A stretch of DNA of 64,000 nt from Lactococcus petauri (GTDB lineage: Bacteria; Bacillota; Bacilli; Lactobacillales; Streptococcaceae): positions 62,001 through 126,000 of the forward strand of contig NZ_MUIZ01000006.1 of NCBI RefSeq assembly GCF_002154895.1. The letters run 5' to 3'. The notes beneath the pieces were generated by a model that did no database searches, had not been told where the DNA came from, and worked only from the letters and a program-made list of their open reading frames with translations. Of the stretch, positions 1-8,320 are shown in pieces. The position numbers were made by a program, and so were the translations under genes. Position 1 is the stretch's first letter, and the number at the start of each line of letters is the position of its first letter.

Positions 1-67
1 GTACAAAAGCTACCCACGCAATCAAAAAAACTTGAGGTAAGCATCGTATAAGGCAAAGGAGACATAC
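1..67 (+). other. Tail of an upstream gene, frame not decided, plus glyA leader
   Basis: The first bases precede glyA. All three plus frames are open from the window edge and stop at 35, 40 and 51, so one is probably the C-terminal end of an upstream gene, but the fragment is too short to identify. The ribosome binding site of glyA (AAAGGAG) lies at about 56-62. Confidence 0.3.
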
Positions 68-1309
68 ATGGAAATTTATAATTTTGAAGCGTTTGATCCA
101 GAACTTTGGGCTGCTATTCATGCCGAAGAAGTTCGACAACAAGAAACAATTGAGTTAATTGCCTCAGAAAATATCGTATCCCCAGCGGTACGTGCAGCTC
201 AGGGATCTGTCTTAACAAATAAATACGCAGAAGGTTATCCGGAAAAGCGTTATTACGGCGGGACAGAAGCTGTAGATGTGGTGGAAAACTTGGCCATCGA
301 GCGCGCCAAAGAACTCTTCCATGCAGACTTTGCTAATGTGCAGCCACATTCTGGCTCACAAGCCAATGCAGCAGCTTACATGGCACTGATTGAGCCCGGA
401 GATACTGTACTAGGTATGGACTTGAATTCTGGTGGTCATTTGACTCATGGTTCTCAAGTCAACTTCTCAGGCAAGATGTATAATTTTGTTTCTTACGGTC
501 TTAATCCAGAAACAGAGTTGCTTGATTTTGACGAAATTGCAGAACAAGCTGAAAAGCATCGCCCAGCACTTATTGTTGCTGGAGCATCAGCTTATTCGCG
601 TATTATTGATTTTTCAAAATTCCGTGAGATTGCAGACCGTGTTGGTGCAAAATTGATGGTAGACATGGCTCATATTGCTGGTCTTGTGGCTACAGGTCAC
701 CATCCAAGTCCTTTCCCTTATGCAGATGTAGTAACTTCTACAACACATAAAACATTACGTGGTCCACGTGGTGGTCTCATTTTGACAAATGATGCGGAGC
801 TAGCTAAAAAAATCAACAGCGCTATCTTCCCAGGTTTACAAGGCGGTCCTTTAGAGCATGTCATTGCTGCTAAAGCAGTTGCTTTTAAAGAAGCCTTGTC
901 ACCAGATTTTTCAATCTATATTGATCAAGTAGTGAAAAATACAGCAGCTATGGCTGATGAATTTAGCAGAGCCGGTTTACACGTTATCTCAGATGGTACA
1001 GACAACCATCTATTCCTCGTCAAAGTAACAGAGCTTGGCATTAACGGTAAAGAAGCACAAAATCTCCTTGATACTGTTAACATCACCCTCAATAAAAACT
1101 CTGTTCCTGGTGAGGAGCTTAGTCCTTTTAAAACAAGTGGTGTGCGTATAGGTGCAGCGGCAATCACTAGCCGCGGTATGAAAGAAGAAGAAAGTCGTAA
1201 GATTGCACAAGCAATTATTAAAGCATTATCAAATAAAGATGATGAATTTGCCCTTCAAGAGGTTCGCCAATTTGCATTAGATTTGACAAAAGGGTTTCCT
1301 TTAGTCTAG
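68..1309 (+). CDS. glyA: Serine hydroxymethyltransferase
   Basis: PLP enzyme of the cytosol that interconverts serine and glycine and charges tetrahydrofolate with a one-carbon unit. The 413-residue length is normal for bacterial GlyA. The N-terminal IELIASEN motif and the [11 protein letters not shown] active-site segment are intact, with the Schiff-base lysine at Lys228. The ATG at 68 follows AAAGGAG at a good distance. No strong terminator follows, and a lysozyme-like gene starts 165 bases downstream on the same strand, so some cotranscription is possible. Identification is by family motifs throughout the protein. Confidence 0.97.
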   Translation: MEIYNFEAFDPELWAAIHAEEVRQQETIELIASENIVSPAVRAAQGSVLTNKYAEGYPEKRYYGGTEAVDVVENLAIERAKELFHADFANVQPHSGSQANAAAYMALIEPGDTVLGMDLNSGGHLTHGSQVNFSGKMYNFVSYGLNPETELLDFDEIAEQAEKHRPALIVAGASAYSRIIDFSKFREIADRVGAKLMVDMAHIAGLVATGHHPSPFPYADVVTSTTHKTLRGPRGGLILTNDAELAKKINSAIFPGLQGGPLEHVIAAKAVAFKEALSPDFSIYIDQVVKNTAAMADEFSRAGLHVISDGTDNHLFLVKVTELGINGKEAQNLLDTVNITLNKNSVPGEELSPFKTSGVRIGAAAITSRGMKEEESRKIAQAIIKALSNKDDEFALQEVRQFALDLTKGFPLV

Positions 1310-1474
1310 AATATAAGTACGACTTTTTTAACAAAATTTCCACCACCGAATAAAAATGAACAGTGATAAGTAAATAAAGGTGGAAATGCTAGAGAAGTTT
1401 TTAACATGAGATGGCATATAATAACAACTGGAATTGAGACATGAGCCGTCGAAAAAATGATTAGGAATAGATAA

Positions 1475-2086
1475 ATGTTGAAAATTTTGAAGCTATTCAT
1501 CAAGCTTGCGCTACTGGCAGCAGTGGTCGGAGCAGGTTTTTACGTGCACAGAACTTATAGAAACGTAAAAAATGTGATGCAATATGAAAAATCGGTTGAT
1601 GCAACCTTGAAAGCTCAAGGCTTAGAGGGCGATACAAAGCTTGCATTGGCTATTATTTATACAGAGACAAAAGGAAATGCTGCGGATGTTATGCAGTCAA
1701 GCGAGAGTTTGAATGGCAATCAAAATAGTATTTCAGATGAAGATAAAAGTATTGCGCAAGGTGTTTCCAATCTTTGTAAAGTTTTAGAGTACGCTGAAGA
1801 TAAAAAAGTTGATATTTGGACAGGAGTTCAAGCATATAACTTTGGTCAAGCATATATAGATTATGTTGCGAAAAACGGTGGAAAAAATAATTTAGAACTG
1901 GCTGAAAAGTATTCACGTACAGTTGTAGCACCTAGCTTGGGAAACACCACGAGTGCAACCTATTACCATGTAACGGTCGATTCTTTAATGAATAGCGGAG
2001 GGAAACTCTACGTTAACGGGGGAAATATGTACTATGCCAATGAAGTCAAATGGCATTTGATGCTTCTTAATCTTTTTAACTGGTAA
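1475..2086 (+). CDS. Membrane-anchored lysozyme-like protein (PvaA type)
   Basis: A 203-residue protein with one N-terminal membrane segment (about residues 5-25) followed by an extracellular lysozyme-like domain of the Pfam Lysozyme_like family, the family of pneumococcal vaccine antigen A. The probable catalytic glutamate is in the IYTETKG stretch near residue 58, and QAYNFG later in the protein is typical. Expected role: peptidoglycan cleavage at the outer face of the membrane. The start at 1475 has a modest site (AGGAA at about 1463). It lies downstream of glyA and ends at a bidirectional terminator shared with acyP. Confidence 0.8.
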   Translation: MLKILKLFIKLALLAAVVGAGFYVHRTYRNVKNVMQYEKSVDATLKAQGLEGDTKLALAIIYTETKGNAADVMQSSESLNGNQNSISDEDKSIAQGVSNLCKVLEYAEDKKVDIWTGVQAYNFGQAYIDYVAKNGGKNNLELAEKYSRTVVAPSLGNTTSATYYHVTVDSLMNSGGKLYVNGGNMYYANEVKWHLMLLNLFNW

Positions 2087-2090
2087 AACA

Positions 2091-2120
2091 AAAAAAGGCC
2101 TGTTTAAGACAGTCTTTTTT
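2091..2120. terminator. Bidirectional terminator between lysozyme-like gene and acyP
   Basis: A hairpin with CTGT/ACAG core, one mismatch and A-rich/T-rich flanks (run of seven T on the plus strand, A run on the other side) lies between two convergent genes, so it can act for both. Confidence 0.7.
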
Positions 2121-2130
2121 TGGTTGTTCA

Positions 2131-2406
2131 TTAATATTTAATATCAAAATTTTTAAAGTCCGGGAATTCGTCTGGATAGGTTTCGAGTTTTGTGACTGAA
2201 GCAAAAGGAGTGGGGCCTTTCCGAAGTTTATCTTCGAAGTCTGACAAAGCTTTCTGACTATCAGACTGGACATAAAGCCCCACAGTGCCATCAGAATTAT
2301 TCCATACGCGCCCTTTGAGTTTGAGTTGCCGTGCGATTTGGACTGTACCATAACGGAAACCAACACCTTGTACCTGTCCGTGAGCAATCATTTTAACCTT
2401 ATACAT
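2131..2406 (-). CDS. acyP: Acylphosphatase
   Basis: Small cytosolic enzyme hydrolysing acyl phosphates such as acetyl- or carbamoyl-phosphate. The 91-residue length is typical. The signature GQVQGVGFR is present near the N-terminus with the catalytic arginine at about residue 18, and the catalytic asparagine lies in VWNNSDGTV. The minus-strand start is preceded by AGGAGG (read from about 2416 down). It is divergent from the RNA methyltransferase gene, with a 61-base region holding both promoters; a TATAAT-like box is visible at about 2452-2457. Confidence 0.93.
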   Translation of the reverse strand: MYKVKMIAHGQVQGVGFRYGTVQIARQLKLKGRVWNNSDGTVGLYVQSDSQKALSDFEDKLRKGPTPFASVTKLETYPDEFPDFKNFDIKY

Positions 2407-2467
2407 ACTTACACCTCCTTATAGGAAAATAAAAATCTTCATGTATTCTATGTTATAATTATAGCAA

Positions 2468-3196
2468 ATGGAAATTATTACAGCAAAAGACAATAAAAAA
2501 ATAAAAGAAGCACGTAAGCTGCTGACAAAGAAAAAATATCGCAAAAATTCTTATCTTATTGAGGGCTTTCATTTGCTAGAAGAAGCTGTCAATTCGGGAG
2601 CGAAAATTTTACAAATCTTTGTCGAAGAAAACAAATATCACCAAGTTGCACATCTGGAAGAAGTTATCGCAGTGAGTTCAGAAGTTCTTAAAAGCCTATC
2701 GGATGCTGGAACACCGCAAGGTGTTGTCGCTGAGGTAGCTTTCGAAGAAGTGAAAGTTGAGTTGAAGAACGGTAAGTACTTAGTACTTGAAAATGTCCAA
2801 GATCCTGGCAATGTCGGGACGATGATTCGGACAGCTGATGCTGCAGGATTTTCAGCAGTACTTTGTCTCGGAGATACGGCAGATATTTATGCTCCAAAAG
2901 TGATGCGAAGTATGCAAGGGAGTAACTTTCACATTCCTATTTTGTCTGTGGCAGATTTTACGGAATTGCAAAAAGCGCACATTCCTCTTTATGTTACCAC
3001 TTTATCTAACCAGTCCATCAGTCATAAAGAACTTGTAGCTGAAAAGGATTTTGCCTTAGTTATGGGGAATGAAGGCGCAGGTGTCTCTGCTCAGGCAGTC
3101 GCGGTGGCCGATCAGCTTGTCCATATAGAGATGCCTGGACGTGCAGAGTCTTTGAATGTCGCCGTTGCGGCGGGAATTTTGATGTTTAGTCTATAA
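2468..3196 (+). CDS. TrmH/SpoU family RNA 2'-O-methyltransferase
   Basis: A 242-residue SPOUT-superfamily methyltransferase with an N-terminal substrate-binding domain (about residues 1-95) and a C-terminal knotted catalytic domain. The three family motifs are present: DPGNVGTMIRT, LVMGNEGAG and MPGRAESLNVAVAAG. SAM-dependent ribose methylation of rRNA or tRNA is expected; the exact nucleotide cannot be told from sequence. The ATG at 2468 has no obvious strong ribosome site directly upstream. It ends inside the arm of a strong bidirectional terminator. Confidence 0.9.
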   Translation: MEIITAKDNKKIKEARKLLTKKKYRKNSYLIEGFHLLEEAVNSGAKILQIFVEENKYHQVAHLEEVIAVSSEVLKSLSDAGTPQGVVAEVAFEEVKVELKNGKYLVLENVQDPGNVGTMIRTADAAGFSAVLCLGDTADIYAPKVMRSMQGSNFHIPILSVADFTELQKAHIPLYVTTLSNQSISHKELVAEKDFALVMGNEGAGVSAQAVAVADQLVHIEMPGRAESLNVAVAAGILMFSL

Positions 3197-3222
3197 AAAA
3201 ACTGCTCAAGAGCAGTTTTTTC
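3195..3222. terminator. Strong bidirectional terminator
   Basis: Perfect hairpin with 12-base arms (AAAAAACTGCTC / GAGCAGTTTTTT) and a two-base loop, overlapping the stop of the RNA methyltransferase gene and lying two bases from the end of the convergent flavodoxin gene. A and T runs on either side make it usable in both directions. Confidence 0.9.
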
Positions 3223-3224
3223 TT

Positions 3225-3668
3225 TTATTGAACTTTGGACGCTAATGTTTCCGCAAAAGCCTCAAGATTTGTAATATCTTCATCTTCAGCATTCAAGTCA
3301 ACTTTGACAGATTCTGCCCCTTTTTCAGCTCCAGTAAGTGCAAATTGTTCCTCAAACATGTCGACACAAATACAGAAATCATCATAGAAAGTATCCCCTG
3401 AACCACAGACACCGAAAGTTTTTCCAGAAAGATCAACATCTTGCAAGTCTTCATAGAAATCAACGATTTCATCTGGCAATTCACCATCACCATAAGTATA
3501 AGTGGCAACGATACAAAGATCCGCATCTTCGAATTCGTCAGCATCAACTGAAGTACATTCGTCCAAATCTACATCAAGACCTAAATCTTCCAATTTATCA
3601 GCGACAATTTCCGCGATTTCTTGCGTATTGCCGGTCATACTTGCATAAACTACTTTTGCTAAAGCCAT
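3225..3668 (-). CDS. Flavodoxin
   Basis: A 147-residue short electron carrier binding FMN. The phosphate-binding loop SMTGNTQEIA is at residues 10-19, and the later loops TYTYGDGELPD and GSGDTFYDDFC that contact the isoalloxazine ring are intact. The protein is very acidic, as usual for flavodoxins. The start is preceded by AAGGGAG. In lactic acid bacteria such flavodoxins can serve reductive steps such as ribonucleotide reductase activation or isoprenoid synthesis; the partner here is not evident from neighbours. It is a single-gene unit ending at the shared terminator. Confidence 0.93.
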   Translation of the reverse strand: MALAKVVYASMTGNTQEIAEIVADKLEDLGLDVDLDECTSVDADEFEDADLCIVATYTYGDGELPDEIVDFYEDLQDVDLSGKTFGVCGSGDTFYDDFCICVDMFEEQFALTGAEKGAESVKVDLNAEDEDITNLEAFAETLASKVQ

Positions 3669-3826
3669 TTTTTGCTCCCTTGTGAAATTTATATAACAAA
3701 ATTATATCAAGAAATTCCAGAAAAATCAGCTCCTGTGCATTTTTCGGGGCTTTCTACCACAGTATTTTTATGATAAAATAGGATTATCATTGCGATTAAA
3801 GAAATATTTAGAAGAAGGTAAAAATA

Positions 3827-4684
3827 GTGATTACATTAAAATCTCAACGTGAAATAGATCAAATGGATCGTGCCGGCTCTTTGTTGGCAAGTATCCACAT
3901 CGGTTTGCGTGATTTGATAAAACCAGGTATCGACATGTGGGAAATCGAAGAGTATGTACGAAAAGTATGTAAAGAAAATAATACTCTTCCTCTCCAAATC
4001 GGTGTAGATGGTTCAATTATGGATTATCCTTATGCCACATGCTGTTCATTGAACGATGAGGTTGCGCATAGTTTCCCTCGTCACATGAAATTAAAAGATG
4101 GCGACCTTATCAAAGTAGACATGGTTTTGGGCATGGTTGAAGATGGTTCTGTCGATGTTTCAAAACTTGATTTTGATAATGTTCCTGAGATGAAGAAATA
4201 TACCGAAGGTTTCAGCGGAGCTATTGCAGATAGCTGCTGGGCTTATGCTGTAGGCACACCATCAGAAGAAGTTAAAAATCTTATGGATGTGACACGTGAG
4301 TGTCTCTATCTTGGAATCGAACAAGCTGTCGTTGGTAACCGTATCGGGGACATTGGAGCAGCTATTCAAGAACATGCAGAAAGTCGTGGTTATGGCGTAG
4401 TTCGTGACCTTGTCGGACATGGTATGGGCCCAACCTTCCACGAAGATCCACTTGTGCCTCATTACGGAAAAGCTGGACGTGGTTTACGTTTGCGTGAGGG
4501 TATGGTTTTGACCGTTGAACCAATGATTTCGACAGGAACTTGGGAAATTGATACGGATATGGAAACAGGCTGGATGCATAAGACATTGGATGGTGGTTTA
4601 TCATGTCAATATGAACATCAGTTTGTCATTACCAAAGATGGCCCAGTAATTTTGACAAGCCAAGGAGAAGAAGGCACTTACTAA
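3827..4684 (+). CDS. map: Methionine aminopeptidase, type I
   Basis: Removes the initiator methionine from nascent proteins. 285 residues, longer than the usual 250, owing to an insert (around residues 105-135) after the first metal-ligand region, as seen in streptococcal and lactococcal homologues. GHGMGPTFHEDP holds catalytic His198, and EPMISTG and the C-terminal YEHQFVIT segment give the glutamate ligands. GTG start at 3827 preceded by AGAAGG. The downstream membrane-protein gene starts about 50 bases after it and may be cotranscribed. Confidence 0.95.
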   Translation: MITLKSQREIDQMDRAGSLLASIHIGLRDLIKPGIDMWEIEEYVRKVCKENNTLPLQIGVDGSIMDYPYATCCSLNDEVAHSFPRHMKLKDGDLIKVDMVLGMVEDGSVDVSKLDFDNVPEMKKYTEGFSGAIADSCWAYAVGTPSEEVKNLMDVTRECLYLGIEQAVVGNRIGDIGAAIQEHAESRGYGVVRDLVGHGMGPTFHEDPLVPHYGKAGRGLRLREGMVLTVEPMISTGTWEIDTDMETGWMHKTLDGGLSCQYEHQFVITKDGPVILTSQGEEGTY

Positions 4685-4735
4685 TAAGTTTCTCCTATTT
4701 ATTAAGACGTAAAAATGAAAGGAGGAGAAGACCAG

Positions 4736-5638
4736 ATGAAAGCTCTTTTTCAACGTGTGTCGTCTTGGCAAACTTTGAAGGACTTTATGAACTTTTATAA
4801 AAGTTCAGAGATGTCCTTATCAAGTATTGCTGTGGCTTATTACTTGCTTTTATCCATTTTCCCGCTACTTTTGATTTTTGCCAACATTCTCCCCTTCTTA
4901 AATCTTGATATTGATATGATTTTGGATGTGCTTCATGATCAGATTCCGGAGCAGATTTATGATATGAGTGTTGGATTTATCCGAAATGTCTTGGAAAATC
5001 CCAATACAGGATTACTTTCGATTTCCGTTTTGGCTGGCTTCTGGACATTTTCCCGTGCACTTGCGACCTTACAGATGGCTATGAATAAAGCTTATGAGGT
5101 TTCAGAACATCGAGACTTCATTCTCAGCCGAATTATTGGTTTAGTTGTTGGCTTGGGGCTCATGGTTATGCTCTCTTTAACTATTTTAATTTCAACATTT
5201 GGTCAGGTGATTTTGACCTATGTGCATGAGAACCTCTTTGCCTTTGATGATCGACTGTACCGGACTTTGCAAACAGCTACCTTACCAGTTGTCATCATTG
5301 TGGTGCTTATTTCTTTGATTTTACTGTACTTTGTCTTACCCAATGTCAAAATACATAAACTCCGCTATATTATGCCGGGGACCATTTTCTCTACCTTGGT
5401 CCTTGTGGCACTGCCTCATTTTTTTGGGGCCTATTTAAGTCGAGCTTTAGGGCAAATGCGTGACTTTAAACTGGTTGGTTCCTTGCTTATTTTTGGTTTA
5501 ATGATTTGGTTTATTTTTATTGCTAAAGTTATTATCATCGGAGCAGTATTCAATGCTACTTATCAGAAAAAGTCCTTTGGTCAAATCGAAACCCGACGTG
5601 GTGAGATTGTTGCATTTATTAAAGAAATTAGAAAATAA
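4736..5638 (+). CDS. YihY/BrkB family inner-membrane protein
   Basis: A 300-residue polytopic protein with about six hydrophobic segments and the family signature ALATLQMAMNKAYEVSE. Family members were once annotated as ribonuclease BN, which is not supported; function is unknown, possibly transport. I chose the ATG at 4736 because GGAGGAG at 4721-4727 is correctly spaced for it, whereas the earlier in-frame ATG at 4715 lies upstream of that ribosome site. It follows map closely and ends at a hairpin terminator. Confidence 0.88.
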   Translation: MKALFQRVSSWQTLKDFMNFYKSSEMSLSSIAVAYYLLLSIFPLLLIFANILPFLNLDIDMILDVLHDQIPEQIYDMSVGFIRNVLENPNTGLLSISVLAGFWTFSRALATLQMAMNKAYEVSEHRDFILSRIIGLVVGLGLMVMLSLTILISTFGQVILTYVHENLFAFDDRLYRTLQTATLPVVIIVVLISLILLYFVLPNVKIHKLRYIMPGTIFSTLVLVALPHFFGAYLSRALGQMRDFKLVGSLLIFGLMIWFIFIAKVIIIGAVFNATYQKKSFGQIETRRGEIVAFIKEIRK

Positions 5639-5670
5639 AAAAAACGCTCTGTTTTGGCAGACGTTTTTTT
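5637..5670. terminator. Bidirectional terminator between YihY and GtrA genes
   Basis: A-rich left arm with ACGCTCTG and right arm CAGACGT followed by seven T; one bulged C. It lies between convergent genes and can serve both. Confidence 0.8.
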
Positions 5671-5679
5671 ATTATGCAT

Positions 5680-6135
5680 TTATACTTTCGCTTTTTTACG
5701 GAAAACAATAAATTTAGAATAGAAGTAGTTCAAGACAATATTCAATACTTGGATTGCCAGTGAAAGGGCAAGAACGACTACTGGTTTTTTCAAGTGCAAG
5801 AGATCCATCAAAATTTCTGGATGACTATCAATAAACCACCACTTCAGAACGATGGCCAAAAGCATGAAGAATAAACGTCCGGCAGCAAAGTTAAGGAAAT
5901 CACGGAAAATGTGCGTAGATTTATGCTTGAAAACCCAAATTTTATTGGTAAAGAAAGCGAAGATAATACTAACAATTTGTCCGATAGCCTCTGAAATCGC
6001 CCCAGCGTTTATTCCAGGGTGATTAAGCAGGTAAAAGCTTGACTGCATAAAGACGTAATAGACAAGGGTCGTCAAGACACCGAAGACGAGATAAGTGAAA
6101 GCTTCAGTCTTAGCAAAGTTTTTAATTTTTTCCAT
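5680..6135 (-). CDS. GtrA family membrane protein
   Basis: A 151-residue protein with four predicted membrane segments and the GtrA features FGVLTTLVYYVF near the N-terminus, FTNKIWVFKHK in the middle and NYFYSKFIVFRKK at the end. GtrA-type proteins are thought to flip undecaprenyl-linked sugars or assist cell-surface glycosylation. No glycosyltransferase gene lies beside it here, so its partner is unknown. The start is preceded by GAGG on the minus strand. Confidence 0.9.
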   Translation of the reverse strand: MEKIKNFAKTEAFTYLVFGVLTTLVYYVFMQSSFYLLNHPGINAGAISEAIGQIVSIIFAFFTNKIWVFKHKSTHIFRDFLNFAAGRLFFMLLAIVLKWWFIDSHPEILMDLLHLKKPVVVLALSLAIQVLNIVLNYFYSKFIVFRKKAKV

Positions 6136-6202
6136 AGCACCTCATTTTACCAAATTTGTAGTTTTTTTGCTAGATGATATAGGAGAATAAGATTCAGTTG
6201 CC

Positions 6203-6400
6203 TTAGATTTTTAAGGCTTTAATCTTATTAACTTTTAGTTTATCTCCGTTTGTGGTAAAAGACCAGCGTTGCTTGAAGGCATCACGTGTTATATCGTTCC
6301 CTTTAATGATACGCTGTGTATTGAGTTCAATAAGAAAATCAATAGCTACAAATGAAATATCTATTTCAAACCGAGAGCTATCTTTTTGCTTTAACCCGCT
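6203..6400 (-). pseudogene. 5'-truncated remnant, C-terminus of a Tim44-like protein
   Basis: The minus strand carries 65 open codons ending in TAA at 6203. They encode a protein-like sequence (FEIDISFVAIDFLIELN and later FKQRWSFTTNGDKLKVNKI) resembling the C-terminal end of Tim44-like or zinc-ribbon proteins of Gram-positive bacteria. There is no ATG, and an in-frame stop lies directly upstream of codon 1, so the 5' part is gone. The break lies just beside the rifamycin-resistance gene, suggesting that gain of that gene replaced the missing part. Family assignment is tentative; truncation is clear. Confidence 0.55.
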
Positions 6401-6428
6401 TTAAAATTTAGTTGGATGTAAGTGGGAT

Positions 6429-6842
6429 TTAATTAATGATAGTTGATTTATTGTTTGTAGTACGTGCAGCTATTTTTTCACGTAAACTATCAATCTTATC
6501 TTGAGGTTGCTCCACCCAATCGGTCACCTCAGCAATTATTTTTAGGGGTGCAGTAGATCGATAAGAACGAGTTGGGTTACCAGGGAATTTTTTATCGGTC
6601 ACGTTGGGATCATTTTCATAAGGGCCTGTTGGTTCCACCAGGTAGACATGCGCTACCTCAGCTTTTCCAGCAGCGATTTGTGCAGCAAAGCCAGCGCCAT
6701 CTTTTAATGCTGTAAAATAGATATGATTCATAGTCACACGTGAGTCATAATTAGAGGCAAAACCCGCCCTTAAATAATCCACTATTTTAAGTTTGGCTTT
6801 CGTCCCATGGTAGAAAGGACCTTCATCATGTACTTTTTCCAT
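6429..6842 (-). CDS. arr: NAD+-rifampin ADP-ribosyltransferase (Arr family)
   Basis: A 137-residue enzyme that would inactivate rifamycins by ADP-ribosylation. Family landmarks are complete: FYHGTKA near residues 10-16 with the NAD-contacting histidine, HIYFTAL in the middle, VEPTGPYENDPNVTDKKFPG (about residues 69-88) and NPTRSYRS after it. Length matches the usual 135-145. A short basic tail rich in Asn, Lys and Thr follows. It is a single-gene unit next to a truncated gene, which suggests acquisition by transfer or local rearrangement. Whether expression is enough for resistance cannot be told. Confidence 0.9.
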   Translation of the reverse strand: MEKVHDEGPFYHGTKAKLKIVDYLRAGFASNYDSRVTMNHIYFTALKDGAGFAAQIAAGKAEVAHVYLVEPTGPYENDPNVTDKKFPGNPTRSYRSTAPLKIIAEVTDWVEQPQDKIDSLREKIAARTTNNKSTIIN

Positions 6843-6901
6843 TAAGTAATCTTCTTTCTAAAGTTAATCTCAAAGCTGCTGATGTGCTATGATCATAATG
6901 T

Positions 6902-6907
6902 ATTATA
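6902..6907 (-). promoter_or_regulatory. Probable -10 box of arr
   Basis: On the minus strand TATAAT occurs about 60 bases before the arr start and is preceded by TG. No good -35 hexamer is evident. Confidence 0.35.
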
Positions 6908-7032
6908 CAGTATCCCCAAACTTTTTTCTATCAGGAAGCGAAGGAAAAAACTATTGTAAAGAAAGTTACGTTGTGATGGAAATTTCGTTTAGCATATTTG
7001 ACCTCAGTTCTTGGGTATGATATAGTTAATCT

Positions 7033-7212
7033 ATGTTAAAATCACGATTTTACTCTTTTATACTTGGAACAATCATTGAAGCATGGATTTTTTCCATCGC
7101 CTTTTTCCAGGCCCAATGGTTTTGGTTCTTTATCGCAAGCTTCCTTTTAGGTCGCAGAATTTACGTGGCTTATAAAGTAGACAAGTTTGTAAAACTCAGC
7201 AAAATCAAATAA
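7033..7212 (+). CDS. Small membrane protein, 59 residues, unknown
   Basis: An ATG-to-TAA frame of 59 codons encodes a hydrophobic protein with two possible membrane segments (about residues 8-25 and 28-41) and a basic C-terminus (GRRIYVAYK and following lysines). It stops exactly where a terminator hairpin begins, which supports a real gene. The ribosome site is weak and a TATGAT-like box lies only about 15 bases upstream, so it may be nearly leaderless. I do not recognise the family. Confidence 0.5.
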   Translation: MLKSRFYSFILGTIIEAWIFSIAFFQAQWFWFFIASFLLGRRIYVAYKVDKFVKLSKIK

Positions 7213-7236
7213 TGGATAACATCCATTATTTTTTTT
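7208..7236 (+). terminator. Terminator after the small membrane protein gene
   Basis: Hairpin AATAATGGAT / ATCCATTATT with a three-base loop followed by a T run; the left arm overlaps the stop codon. Confidence 0.85.
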
Positions 7237-7348
7237 ACTATTTTTAGCTCTAAGATGAACCAGTATGCTAAGTTATACTTTAGCTATCAAATTGGAATCA
7301 AATATTACACTTTTCTAGCCTAAGCAAAAAGGATTATTATCTATATTT

Positions 7349-7357
7349 TGATATAAT
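7349..7357 (+). promoter_or_regulatory. Extended -10 promoter of the hprK-lgt group
   Basis: TG-A-TATAAT, an extended -10 box, lies about 31 bases before the hprK start. The region upstream has no perfect -35. Confidence 0.6.
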
Positions 7358-7387
7358 AAGGGGAGAAAAAGACAAGAGGAGACAGAT

Positions 7388-8311
7388 ATGACAGTCACAG
7401 TGCAAGATCTCATCAAAAAAATCAAGTTTAATGTTATCTACTCGACAGAAACAGCACTTCAAAAAGAAATTACCACCTCAGATATTTTACGCCCCGGTTT
7501 GGAAATGTCTGGTTATTTTGAATACTTTACCCCTGAACGGATACAACTTTTCGGGATGAAGGAATGGTCCTACATGATGAACGAGGTAGGCGATGCGCGT
7601 TATGATATACTCAAAAAAGTAATGACAGAGATAACTCCTGTCGTTATCGTGGCACGTAATCTTGAAATTCCGGAAGAGATGGTGAATGCTGCACGTAAGC
7701 ATGATATTGTCTTATTGCAATCACGTGAGACAACTAGCCGTCTGAACAGTATTCTGACCTCTTACTTAGATGAAGAGTTGGCAGAGCGTGTCAGTGTACA
7801 CGGTGTGCTGATGGATATTTATGGTGTTGGGGTTTTGATTCAGGGAGCAAGCGGAATCGGGAAATCAGAAACGGCTTTGGACTTGGTGGCGCGTAATCAC
7901 CGACTTGTAGCTGATGATCGTGTTGATGTTTTCCAAAGAGATGCCTTTACTTTAGCAGGAGAACCTGCGCCAGTCTTGCAAAATTTCTTGGAACTTCGCG
8001 GTGTCGGGATTATTGATGTGATGAGCTTGTACGGTGCGCGTGCAGTCAAAGATCAGACGGATATTGATTTAACAATCTATCTTGAGCCTTACGAAGTTGG
8101 GGGCGAATTTGACCGTTTGGGTAATGGTGTGAAAAATATTATCCTCGCCGATGTTGAAGTGCCACAGATTAAGATTCCTGTCAAAACAGGGCGTAATGTT
8201 TCGACTATCATTGAAGCTGCTGTGATGAACTACCGTGCCAAAGACATGGGCTATGATGCAACAGCGCTTTTTGAAGATCGTTTGACACATTTAATCGAAA
8301 ACAATAGCTAA
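7388..8311 (+). CDS. hprK: HPr kinase/phosphorylase
   Basis: Bifunctional sensor enzyme of carbon catabolite control that phosphorylates and dephosphorylates Ser46 of HPr. 307 residues, close to the usual 310. The Walker A loop GASGIGKSE starts at about residue 153; the catalytic histidine lies just before it in VSVHGVL; the HPrK signature around [11 protein letters not shown] is intact. The ATG is preceded by AGAGGAG. The lgt gene starts 9 bases after its stop, an arrangement typical of Firmicutes. Confidence 0.97.
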   Translation: MTVTVQDLIKKIKFNVIYSTETALQKEITTSDILRPGLEMSGYFEYFTPERIQLFGMKEWSYMMNEVGDARYDILKKVMTEITPVVIVARNLEIPEEMVNAARKHDIVLLQSRETTSRLNSILTSYLDEELAERVSVHGVLMDIYGVGVLIQGASGIGKSETALDLVARNHRLVADDRVDVFQRDAFTLAGEPAPVLQNFLELRGVGIIDVMSLYGARAVKDQTDIDLTIYLEPYEVGGEFDRLGNGVKNIILADVEVPQIKIPVKTGRNVSTIIEAAVMNYRAKDMGYDATALFEDRLTHLIENNS

Positions 8312-8320
8312 GGAGTTAAA

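Noticed and set aside
1310-1474. A small gene between glyA and the lysozyme-like gene
   Set aside because: Only short frames without ribosome sites; a minus-strand frame runs over both flanks but has no support.
3338-3685. 115-codon plus-strand frame opposite flavodoxin
   Set aside because: Shadow of the acidic flavodoxin codons; His/Arg-rich, no ribosome site, no family.
4715-4735. Seven-codon extension of the YihY protein
   Set aside because: The GGAGG ribosome site lies inside it and points to ATG 4736.
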